Assembly: GCA_032622095.1 (NCBI GenBank)
Contig: CP136061.1
Location: 25,298,991 to 25,362,990 of the forward strand
DNA length: 64,000 nucleotides
Direction of reading: 5' to 3'
From: Siphonodentalium dalli
Taxonomy: Eukaryota > Mollusca > Scaphopoda > Gadilida > Siphonodentaliidae
Of this stretch, positions 32,085 through 42,331 are shown one piece after another (the stretch's first letter is position 1; each line of letters starts with the position of its first letter). Under the pieces are notes generated by a model. It was not told where the DNA came from. It saw only the letters and a list, made by a program, of their open reading frames with translations, and ran no database searches. Both the position numbers and the translations under genes were made by a program.

Positions 32085-33988
32085 AGGTATATCAACTTAT
32101 AAATCATGACTCAGACTATTCTTAGTGACAAATGCAGACCTATGCAGGTTGTGAGCTTGTGAATGTAAGTGTAGAGTCTTCTGATATAATGCAAGTTATG
32201 TAACATAGACCTTATGTATAGTACAATGACTTCTATTGCCCTAGACTGACAACTCACTGGGTGACTTAATTGGTGTTGCTCCGAATGTACTTTTCAAGAC
32301 TACATCCGACTCCCAATAAAATAAAGCAATTAGGACACTGCTGTATTGCAAATTAACACACACATTTCATGGAGGTATATATGGACTGTTTCTTTTGTAA
32401 ACTCTTAAGTCAACGTACACTGTTACAAGAGGCAACAAGAAGTTTGCAACGTCGGCAACATTTTGACATTTCGTGTGAAGTTCGGGAAACTGGAATGATG
32501 GTTTTGTGTTTTCCAACTTGTGTTGTGTTACGTTGTATACCATAATGTTGGTCAAGGAGGTCAAATATAACAATTTATAATATCCTTTAATCTAAATTAT
32601 CATTATTATGAGCCATGGTTTCCGGTTCAGAAGGGGTTTCATTCCCGGTTCCTGTGTTTTCAATTCCCGGGCATATATTAAACTCTACTGTAAACATTAG
32701 TGGAAGCAAGTGGAGTTTGATCGTTTAGATCCTCTGAAATTATCATTATGGCAATGGTCAGGATCGAGGGGAAACATTTGATATGTGTATAGATGGGACA
32801 TTTGCTGGATTTTGTAAACCACTATTTTAAACATAGGTGACAACTTGACATTCTAAAAACATTTGTTACTGAGGGCTGATGGAACTAGAGGTGTGACTGT
32901 CCCAATGGGACTACGGATACCCCCCCCCTGTTCTTAAAATACTAAGATGTTTCACATGTCAGTACACATTTAGTTAAAATAATAAAATAACAATTCCCAT
33001 TGCAGGTGTACAACCATAACCCTAATCTTAAACCTATTGAGCGAAAAATGTAGGAATAAAAGCTTGGACAAAATTATGTATGTTGCGAAAAAATTTCTAA
33101 GTCGAAAAAGGGGAATAACTCCACAAAAAAAATGTCGGACAGACGTCATAATCGCAGGTGCACAGGTTCCCATGGTACTAAATATGAGTGCCAAGATTAA
33201 AAAACATTGAACGAAAAATGTAGGAATAAAAGCTCGGATAAAAGTATACATGTTGCGAAAATTTTCTAAGTGGAAAAAGGGGGGATAACTCCACAAAAAA
33301 AAATCCGACAGACGTCATAATCGCAGGTGCACAGGTTCCCATGGTGGTTGATGTCTGTGCCAAGTTTCACGGAAATTGATAAAAAAACGACTGAGAAAAA
33401 ACATATTGTTAACTAGAAAAAGAATGAAATAAATATATACTACAATTTATTAAAAGTGTCACTGACAATATAGCTAAATTTGGAGATGAGATAATGTCAT
33501 ATATTACAATTGAGTGATAAGGAATGTGAAATGTTTAATACCACAGGTCAACCTGAAGAGCCATATGAAATTTGGTATCAATTGGATGCAAAATGTTAGC
33601 TGTAGGGCATGCCGGAGTATGTAATCATGCAAAGAGTGAAAAAAGTATTGGGGATATCATGAACATTCTTTTAAAGATATTCTTTTAAAGATAATGCACG
33701 CTATTCGCGGCAATAAAGGACTTTTAAACAACGATTTGAAATATCCCGAATCAAGTTGAAAAAGGGAATAACTGCACCAAAAAATGTCTGACAGACCTCA
33801 TAACCACAAGTGCATAGGTTCCATGCCTGGCATCCAGCTTTGATAAAATTTATTGAAATAGTAAAGTAAGGAATACATACTCGGAACAAGTTGGCTCATG
33901 CCATGGATGGATGGACAAGCTGATCCCAGAAGTACAAACAATTTGGCTTGACAGATATTGGAAAACGGTATGCTGCCATAAAACTTAC
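32085..33988. other. Repeat-rich stretch without a supported gene
   Basis: Two tandem-like copies of a dispersed repeat (about 33000-33180 and 33180-33350) share TGTAGGAATAAAAGCT, GATAACTCCACAAAAA and GACGTCATAATCGCAGGTGC. A third partial copy is near 33760-33830. Upstream KDZ exons may be hidden here but could not be phased. Confidence 0.5.
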
Positions 33989-34219
33989 CAGCAACATTTG
34001 TATCAGCAACCTCCATTACTGAGTCTGTTGACTGGGAATTAATCCACTGCTGCGTATTTGGTCTACGATAAACTGTTTTTTTTCCGTCCAACATAGATAG
34101 TCACCTTCTGGGAAGGAGGTTTCCTCCTTCTTGTATAAGGCATTGTTGTCCAGCTTGTTCTTGCCTAGTTACCAGTGATGACAGTGATAACTGGATAAAT
34201 GTATCACCAACTGAGTATC
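33989..34219 (-). CDS. Candidate 5' exon of the KDZ gene
   Basis: On the minus strand an acceptor-like TTTTTACAG ends at 34220 and a strong donor GTAAGT follows base 33989. Inside, an ATG at 34143-34141 opens a basic start (MPYTRRRKPPSQKVTIYVG). The frame is then lost at an 8-A run (34076-34083): one base fewer would join it to the frame that continues to the donor and includes NTQQWINSQSTDSVMEV. This could be a sequencing error, a real frameshift, or mean the exon model is wrong. The link to exon 29415-29284 is not established, because at least one more exon is needed for phase. Confidence 0.35.
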
Positions 34220-34924
34220 TGTAAAAATCAAAAAATTGAGTACATATATTTCAAAATGTTTCAAAATTTCAGTCATGAGAAATATTTCAATTGGTTGGCT
34301 TTCAATTTTACAAGCGACACCTATCTGTTTTGTGTACCAATATTTATCAGTGTTTTTTAAGTGGCTTATTAGGATTGTATGTTTTAAAACTTCTTTAGAA
34401 CAGTGTTTATAAATTTGACAATGTCAGCAGACTGAGCATAACGCCTTTCTACAGGAACATTGTTTTTTGTAAATGTTTATTTTTGCAGTCGTTGAATATA
34501 CATGTATCTTATCGTTTAAAATTCTATATACATGTAACTAATTTAAATAAGCAAAAAAATAGCGGAATATAAAAATTTCAATTACTGTGCGTACCAAGAC
34601 GTGTGCTTTGGAGAGAGGCACACAGTGCCACATACATTTCGAAGGTTAACAATTTAATATTACCATTTTTCCCCAATATCCCGTGACCCGTCCGACCTTT
34701 GAACAAAATGTTCCATGTAGCACTCAATGTTATATAACAGGAGTTTCCCTGACGCACTCAGGACGCTATCTAGGATTCCAGAAGGTACCAGGCCACCCAT
34801 TGCTGAAGCATTTCCCTGGGAGCAGTGGGTGGGCGGGGAGTGGGAATTTCCCAATCAACCAGAAAAGAGCATCACGGTTGCTATACGACATTTTAGGGTG
34901 CTCAGTGCTGATGGCTTCTGACAG
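34220..34924. other. No gene seen
   Basis: AT-rich with no support for coding, except that it follows the candidate 5' KDZ exon. Confidence 0.45.
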
Positions 34925-37740
34925 CATTGAAAGTGTGAATGACACTGTAGGCTCAACTTGGAAAGGGAATAATTTAATGTATTACACTCAGTGGAGCGAT
35001 TAGGAATGCAGAAAGTTGAAATGTCTAAGTAATACCAGATTATCAACATGAAGAGATATCTATTATATATTTTGGGAAGTCTGTGTGTTCGCGATGGACT
35101 CGAAAACGGTCGAGCTGATTTCGATGAAACTTGGTATGTGAGGGTACTTTCGGCCGGGGAGTGGCATATGCCTATTAATTTGCCCATGTGACGTGACCTT
35201 GACATCGGGTCATTTCAAGGTCAAACGCCCGAGTATCACGGGATTTCGATGAAAATTAGTGTCTAGGGATACTTTCGTATGGGGAGTGTTATAAGCCTAT
35301 TCACTTGCCCGTGCGACGTACTTTGACCTTGAAATCGGGTCAATTCAAGGTCAAATCGCGAATATTTATGGGATTTCGACGAAATTTGATACATAGGGTT
35401 ACTTTTGTCCACTGAGTGTTTTGGACCTGACCTTGACCTTCAAAATGATCAATTCAAGGTCAAATAGGGTAAAACCGGATGGATTTCGACGGGTACTTTT
35501 GTCGGGTACTTTTGTCCAGGCAGTGTTTTGGACGGGTCAAATCGTGACCCCACCTGACCTTCAAAATGGACAATTCAAGGTCAAATCGCGCAATTCGCCG
35601 AAAAGCAGAGGGAAACAGCCCGGACGAAGTCGGGTCCACCTGCTAGTATAATATATATAAAAGTAAAATCCAAGATGGTTGCTGGCATCTAAGTTTTCCA
35701 ATAAAATTCAAAAACATTTGATAGCTTCCATCTAGTAAGATCAATATCAAGATTAATATGAGTCTGGAGATGATCGGATGAGGGAAGTGTACTGTAGGGT
35801 GTGCCAAAGGATTTAGTCATGCAAAGAGTAAAATCCAAGATGGCTGACAGTAGACACATTTCAATGCCAAATGACCCTAAAATGACTTGTTTCCTATCTA
35901 CGTCCCAATGTCAACAGCCATGCCAATTCCATGATGATCCGACTAAAGGTGCTAATACGGCCTGTAGCCCATGCCAAAGGATTTAGTCATGTTAAGAGTA
36001 AAATCCAAGATGGCTGCTGGCGGCCAAGATGACTCGTTCCCATCTACATGTCATTGTTAAAGGTACGACATGTAGCCTGTGTGAAAGGATTTAGTCATGC
36101 AAAGAGTAAAATCCAAGATGCCGGCCAGGGCCATGTTTTCTGGCCGAACGACCCCAAAATTATTCGTTCTTACCGGTATGTATAGGTCAATAGTAACATC
36201 CATGAGAAATTTGTTGATGATCAGACGAACGGTACGACCTGTAGCCTGTGCCAAAGGATTTAGTCATACAAAGAGTAAAATCCAAGATGGCTGCTGGCGG
36301 CCATGTTTTTTGGCCGAATGACGCCAAAATGACAAGTTCCCATCTAAATGTCAATATTAACATCCATAACAAATTTCATGATGATCAGACAAACAGTATG
36401 GCCTGTAGCCTGTACTAATGGATTCAATTTTGAGATCCAAGATGGCCACTGACAGCCATGTTTTTGTGCCGATTGACCCCAAAATGACTCGTTCCCATCC
36501 ACATGTCAATATCAACATCAATTACAAATTTAATGACGATCTAACTAAAGGTCATGCCCTTGCTAAAGGATTTAGTCATGCAAAGAGTAAAAAGCAAGAT
36601 GGCTGCTGGCGGCCATTTTTTTGGATGAACGACCCCAAAATGACTCATTCCCATCTAAATGTCAATATTAACATCCATAACAAATGTCATGACGATCAGA
36701 CAAACAGTATGGCCTGCAGCCCGTTATATGGATTAAATTTTGTAATCCAAGATGGCGGCTGGCAACCATATTTTTTTTCCCATCTACATGTCAATCTCAA
36801 CAATCAAGACAAATTTCATAATGATCCGACCAAAGTTATGACTTGTAGCCGCCCGTGCCAAAGGATTTAGTTATGCAAAGAATAAAATCCAAGATGGCTG
36901 CCAGCGGTCATGTTTTATGGCTGAAGGACCCCAATATGACTCGTTCCAATGTACATGTCAATGTCAACAGCCATGCCAAATTTAATGATGATCCAACCAA
37001 AGATACGTCCTGTAGCCCGTGCCAAAGGATTTAGTCATGCAAAGAGTAAAATACAAGATGGCTGCCAGCGGCCATGTTTTATGGCCGAATGACACCAAAA
37101 TGATTTGTTCCCATCTACATGTCAATATTAAGATCCATGCCAAATTTCAAGATGATCAGACAAACAGTATGACCTAGCTGTAGCCCGTACTAATGGATTG
37201 AATTTTGAAATCCAAGATGGCCACTGGCTGCCATGTTTTTTGGCCGAATAACCCCAAAATGACTCGTTCCCATCTACATGTCAATGTGAACAGCTATGAC
37301 AAATTTAATAATTTTTCAACCAAAGGTAAAGTAAAGTTGTGCTAATGAAAGTGTCACTGTTTTATTGACACTGTACATGTAACTCAACTTGGGAAGGAGT
37401 TAATTTTTGCTGAACAACGAATAGAATGATAGATAAAGAAGGAAAGTAAACTAAAGGTTACCCCAAAAATCCATGTGACATTGATGATATCGTATGAGTG
37501 ATGTGGTCTGTAGTGTGCGCCAACAGTCATACACAGAGTAAATTCCAAGATGGACGCTCGCAGCCATGATTTTCAACAAATTTTGGTCAAAATAGGAGTC
37601 TCCCATATTGAGGTCACCCCTTAGATCCATATGAAGTTTGGTGATCATCAGATGAGGAATGTGGTCTGAAGGGTGTACCGAAGGATTTAGTCATGCAAAG
37701 AGTAGAATCCAAGATGGCTGCTGGCGGCCATGTTTTTCAT
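34925..37740 (+). repeat. Satellite cluster 1 (unit about 165 bases)
   Basis: A lead segment (34925-35058) is followed, after a Helitron insertion, by about ten diverged units from 35650 on. Units carry CAAAGGATTTAGTCATGCAA, AGAGTAAAATCCAAGATGGC, GGCGGCCATGTTTT, ACCCCAAAATGACTCGTTCC and CATCTACATGTCAATATTAA. Spacing is mostly 162-168 bases, with some shortened units. Open frames in it are artefacts of the repeat. Confidence 0.9.
35059..35646 (+). mobile_element. Non-autonomous Helitron, copy 2, inside satellite cluster 1
   Basis: It starts TCTATTATATATTTTGGG and ends with a CCCGGACGAAGTCGGG hairpin, then CACCTGCTAG before a T. The related satellite at 48.58 kb runs without this insert (GAGATATACTAGTATAC), giving an empty-site comparison. 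The interior holds repeated GGATTTCGA, TACTTTTGTCC and CAATTCAAGGTCAAA blocks. Confidence 0.85.
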
Positions 37741-38101
37741 TGAAAACTATTCAAATAGTTAGGTGGGAAGCCCCGGGAAGGTGAGGGGAGCCACGAGAGG
37801 GGCTATATATGCCTCAGGGACAGGGTGGTGAACACCGGGAAGGGGTGTGGAGCCCCCGCGCTCCAGCAGAACCCTTCAACCAACCATAATTGAAATTGAC
37901 ATTTTTGTTTTATGGCATATATTATTGATCAGTAACTAACAGTAACAGGCTAACAGCATATACAATTACTGGACATACAGTCCCAAAAACAAGGTTTTAT
38001 TGTTGTTTCGCTCTTTGTGATACCATTTTAGAAATTTTATTAATTAAACCCTTATTTTTGGGGACTTTTAATATCATAGTTTATGTCCAGTAACTGTGCT
38101 A
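37741..38101. other. No gene seen
   Basis: A short GC-richer piece (37760-37880) is followed by AT-rich sequence; nothing is recognised. Confidence 0.45.
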
Positions 38102-38290
38102 ACAGTAATATATTATTAGTTATCTGCGGCAACATCTGGGGTACCGTACATGGAGATTTAATACCTGGATGTCGATTTTGAACCCTGAGGCGGAGCTGAG
38201 GGGTTAAATAAGAGACATCCAGGTATTAAATCTCCATGTACCGGTACCCCACGATGTTGCCGGATATAACAAATTTGTACCCACAACAAT
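38102..38290. repeat. Strong inverted repeat (hairpin 1)
   Basis: Arms of about 45 bases (38131-38177 and 38212-38258) carry ACATGGAGATTTAATACCTG and its complement. Outer parts GGCAACATC and GATGTTGCC extend the pairing to about 38265. The loop is about 35 bases. Confidence 0.85.
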
Positions 38291-38422
38291 CACCATGTCT
38301 CCTTTTCATAGGTTATCCGATTAATTCACACCAATTAAGAATAATTCGGTAGCTGACCTAAGGATCCGGAGTCAGGTGACGTCAAATTTGGTGTGCGAGA
38401 GCTACGTCACGATTGGTGGTAG

Positions 38423-38502
38423 ATCATGCATGAATTTCAACTCAAAGCTGACGCCCGTCCAACGGGTGTCAGCTTTGAGTTGAGATTCATGGCATGATCT
38501 AG
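38423..38502. repeat. Strong inverted repeat (hairpin 2)
   Basis: ACTCAAAGCTGACGCCCGT and its near-complement ACGGGTGTCAGCTTTGAGT are separated by only a few bases. The arms extend outward with AGATCATGCATGAAT against ATTCATGGCATGATCT. About 75 bases could fold as one cruciform. Confidence 0.85.
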
Positions 38503-39192
38503 ATTACTGAGTGGAAATGACTGCCAGTTCAAGGGTCATTCATACATGTATACCCCCCGATGTTTCACATGCTCATATACATGTACCCCCGATGTTTGGC
38601 GCACGTTCTCTTACAGTAAGTTATACCCCACTTTCAAGGGTGGCAGGGGACATCCGACATGGTGATTTTTAAACGTGTCGTTGTAACTTGTAGCCAATCA
38701 AACTGCTAGTTACAATACAACCGATTGTGGGGACAAAGATATATATACTATGTGTACCGGTAATAATGGTGTAAATTCGTTTTAATTTTTTAATTTATCG
38801 AAACTAGGCTTACTACTATACTAGGTGTCAGAGTAGATCAAGTATCTACACAACAGACGTACACGGTAGGCTACAGTAGCCGAGTAGGCCTACAGAACAA
38901 TTTGTAATAAATAAACTTCCTTGTAAATGTTACCAAGTCCTTGCCTTCACACCGGTGCCACTAGTTAACTATTAAATTATCACGAAAGTTCAATGATATA
39001 TATATATATATATGTTTTATACAACTAGACCTACTTCATCATAAGTTCATATAAACAACCGTCGCACTGAAATACGGGATGGATTCTGGAATGATGAAAG
39101 TTGGAATTTGAAATTGGTCAACAAAAGTAAAAATAAATGCATTCAACGACGCTCCCAAACTCAACACGGCATCACAATATATCAAATAGTAC
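38503..39192. other. No gene seen
   Basis: AT-rich with a short TA run at 38997-39012. A possible - strand first exon begins just beyond. Confidence 0.45.
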
Positions 39193-39320
39193 TCACCAGT
39201 ATTGTCACTAAAATGATTAAATTGACATTTGGAATTAATGCCAGATAACTGCTAGGTTCTGTCGTTTTTTGAACATTCAGAGCAAGATCGTCTTCGCCGC
39301 CATTCTTGGAAAACAAATTC
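39193..39320 (-). other. Possible first exon of a minus-strand gene
   Basis: On the minus strand an ATG at 39320 opens MNLFSKNGGEDD and stays open to a good donor (CTG then GTGAGT) after 39193. The tail is hydrophobic (LIPNVNLIILVTIL). Joining it in phase to the acceptor at 34219 meets a stop after four codons, so it could be a non-coding leader, an upstream frame, or chance. Confidence 0.25.
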
Positions 39321-39507
39321 ATATCGTTTCCACGAAAACAAACGAAAATAGCCGATAATAGCCGACTGGCAATGTTAGGATTTTAGCTTTCCAAAGAGCC
39401 TGTGGCATGCCTCAACGGCTGGTGTAGCATGCCACATACCCTATACCACTGGGGCCTTTTAACTAATAGTTTTGTATTACTATATAGTAACATTAATCTG
39501 TATCAGG

Positions 39508-39839
39508 TGATAGATTAAGTTTCTTGTCCCACAGTCCATAGAAACATTCGGATACATTTTCATACCATTTTTTTATTTTAGGTTTTCGCCTGTATGGATA
39601 TAATTGCATGTCCCACATCGTTTGTCACTACATTTATTCACTAAATTCGATTTCCCACCAGTTGTGAATCTTGCTTTTGTCAGAATCTTTTTCAAGTTTT
39701 TTGGCTGACGTTTGCTCGGTAAAATATCATCTGATTTCATTGCGGCATTCATTGTTTCACTTTTCTGTAGGATGGGAAATAGTTGTTTTGCAACTGTGGC
39801 CATATTAGGATGATGTGGGTTATGTGTGGAAACTAATGG
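39508..39839 (-). repeat. Inverted partial copy of the Penelope-like element
   Basis: This is the reverse complement of about 41223-41547. The encoded stretch differs from the main copy by one residue (KSETMN against KSKTMN), so the copy is young. It ends inside the coding region on both sides. Head-to-head short copies at the 5' side are a known habit of Penelope-like elements. Confidence 0.92.
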
Positions 39840-41817
39840 TGAAAATTCCACCCACGGATATAAATGTGAAACAAAATATCTCCAAAATGGAAAACGAGGC
39901 TATAAATTGCTTACAACAGGACACATCCATCATAATTAAAGAAGCGGATAAAGGGGGCGCTATAGTCATTAATATATATATATGAATCAAACATATTATC
40001 GACTTCTTATTGAGGAGTTAATCCAAAATGAAGAATTCTATGAAGAAAACGAAACCAATACTGACGAAAACACGTTTAAAAAAATCAAGAATCTTCTAAC
40101 AACATTCCCCAAATGTACCACGGAAAAAGAAAGGGACTATCTTATAAATTTTGAACATAACAGCAGTAATATATACGGTCTTCCGAAAATACACAAGAGT
40201 AAGCAAATACAAGAAGCAATCAAACTTCAGAATAGCTCTTATATGGAACTGGAAGAACCAACAGATCTCAAATTACGACCCATAATAGCTGGACCTTCGT
40301 GCCCGACTAATCGTTTGAGTAACTTCGTGGACATAATTCTTAAACCTCTCTGTGGAAAAATACCTAGCTTTCTCCGAGATGACATGGACTTCATCCGCAA
40401 GTTACCACGCGAAATAAAAGAAGGGTCTATACTTGTGAGCTGCGATGTGACAAATTTATATTCGTGCATCCCCCATGCACTTGGAAAGGAGGCACTTAAA
40501 TTTTGGATGAAGGAACATAATGATATATTGAACGATCGCTTCAGTGAGGATTTCATTCTGAATGCAGTTGACATAGTTTTAGAAAACAATAACTTCTTCT
40601 TTGACGAGAGATATTTTCTTCAAATTAAAGGCACGGCTATGGGTACAAAGATGGCCCCAACCTACGCAAATTTAGTAATGGGATTTCTCGAACATTAACT
40701 GTATACGAAAGTAAAAGAATCATTCCAGAACAACATCAGTGAACATATTATGTGTACATGGAAAAGGTATCTGGATGATTGTTTCATTATTTGGGAAGAT
40801 TCAACAGAGACCCTCAACCAGTTCCTTTCACTTCTGAACTCACTTCATCCGTCAATCAAATTTACATCAGAATGGAGCCGTGAAAAATTACCATTTCTGG
40901 ATGTGCTTGTTTTGGCTGACAAAAATAAATTACAAACGGACATATTCTACAAACTAACAGACACACACCAATATCTGGATTTCCGTTCGTGCCACCCATC
41001 GCACACTAAGCGTAACATCCCCTATTGTATGGCAAGACGGGTGTGCACAATCGTTAGTCAAGACAAACAACGTGACCATAGACTTTCTGAACTGAAGATG
41101 TTTCTAGAAAAACAACACTATCCGAAAAAACTGATACAGGATGGCATAGAACGCGCAAGGGCCATCCCCATCGCTGATCTACGCGCAAAAATGTCACCAA
41201 AACCAATATCGGATCCAACTCCATTAGTTTCCACACATAACCCACATCATCCTAATATGGCCACAGTTGCAAAACAACTATTTCCCATCCTACAGAAAAG
41301 TAAAACAATGAATGCCGCAATGAAATCAGATGATATTTTACCGAGCAAACGTCAGCCAAAAAACTTGAAAAAGATTCTGACAAAAGCAAGATTCACAACT
41401 GGTGGGAAATCGAATTTAGTGAATAAATGTAGTGACAAACGATGTGGGACATGCAATTATATCCATACAGGCGAAAACCTAAAATAAAAAAATGGTATGA
41501 AAATGTATCCGAATGTTTCTATGGACTGTGGGACAAGAAACTTAATCTATTGTATCGTCTGCCATGGATGTTCAGAAAGTTACGTCGGAGAAACGGGCAA
41601 TACACTGCGAGAAAGAACGAGAATTCACAAGCAGCAAATTAAACAACCAGAATATCGAAAAATTCCGCTCAGTGCACACTTGGATGAATGCGGGGGTAGG
41701 AACTTTTCGATTTTCCCGTTTCAAAAACTACAGTCCGACAGCAAAATACTCAGACAGCAAAGAGAAGACTTTTATATGAAACATTTCAAGTGTAAACTTA
41801 ATGCACTCAGGAAATGA
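39840..41817 (+). pseudogene. Penelope-like retroelement: reverse transcriptase plus GIY-YIG endonuclease, broken
   Basis: Penelope-like elements copy RNA at cut DNA ends using a telomerase-related RT and a GIY-YIG nuclease. Coding similarity begins before 39982 in another frame (IIIKEADKGGAIVI, about 39926-39967), and the frame changes at the TA run 39971-39981. From 39982 one frame runs to 41817 with two in-frame TAA stops (40696-40698 and 41485-41487). RT signs are LRPIIAGP, CDVTNLYSCIP (motif A) and RYLDDCF (motif C, about 40768). The nuclease part has LIYCIVCHGC, YVGETGNTLRER and a CGG-containing end. The second stop is shared with the inverted copy. As written it cannot make a full protein. 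Confidence 0.92.
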
Positions 41818-41875
41818 CGTTCTCTCTAAATTGAGTTATCTCCCTTGACGCTATGACGTCATATTCATTATTGTC

Positions 41876-41915
41876 GTCTATTGAAAAGTGGCAATGCCAC
41901 GAAAGGCCTATAGAC
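41876..41915 (+). other. Nested hairpin at the 3' side of the Penelope-like element
   Basis: The outer stem GTCTAT/ATAGAC encloses an inner stem GTGGC-AAT-GCCAC followed directly by GAAA. The order is reminiscent of a hammerhead ribozyme stem II plus GAAA, and Penelope-like elements can carry hammerheads. However, the CTGANGA core is not intact (TTGAAAA here), so this is only a hairpin call. Confidence 0.4.
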
Positions 41916-42005
41916 ATTTTAATTAAATGAATTATTTTCTATAGACATGTCTTATATCAATCTTGGACCATATATATTACTGTGCACATGCTATACTAAA
42001 CTGTG

Positions 42006-42007
<2 letters not shown>

Positions 42008-42068
<61 letters not shown>
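42008..42068. repeat. TA microsatellite with short GT run
   Basis: About 24 AT units are followed by GTGTGTGTGTG. Confidence 0.97.
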
Positions 42069-42069
<1 letters not shown>

Positions 42070-42331
42070 TCGCGGAAGCCACATTAGGGTGGATACACAC
42101 ATGCATGTAATCTCTGTAAATATCGTGTATTTGGAGTTTTACATGGATCATACACACCGTGTAATATGTGTCCGCTGACAACCCAATCGTTGCGACTGTG
42201 TTTGACCACAGTGAGTTAAACTCTGAAGAGCCGTTGACTGGGACGAAGTCGTCAGGCCGCTGAAAATAATTATTCGCGCGATAACTCAAATGGTCGACGT
42301 TCTGTTTAAATCATTGTCAGTATTCTATTGA
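42069..42331. other. Spacer with one arm of a distant inverted repeat
   Basis: The block 42085-42118 (TTAGGGTGGATACACACATG and following bases) recurs inverted at 45793-45827, on the other side of the LINE. Nothing else is recognised. Confidence 0.6.

Noticed and set aside
36418-36870. Open frame of 150 codons in the satellite
   Set aside because: It is made of repeated satellite units (repeating HVNINI phrases) and has no independent support.
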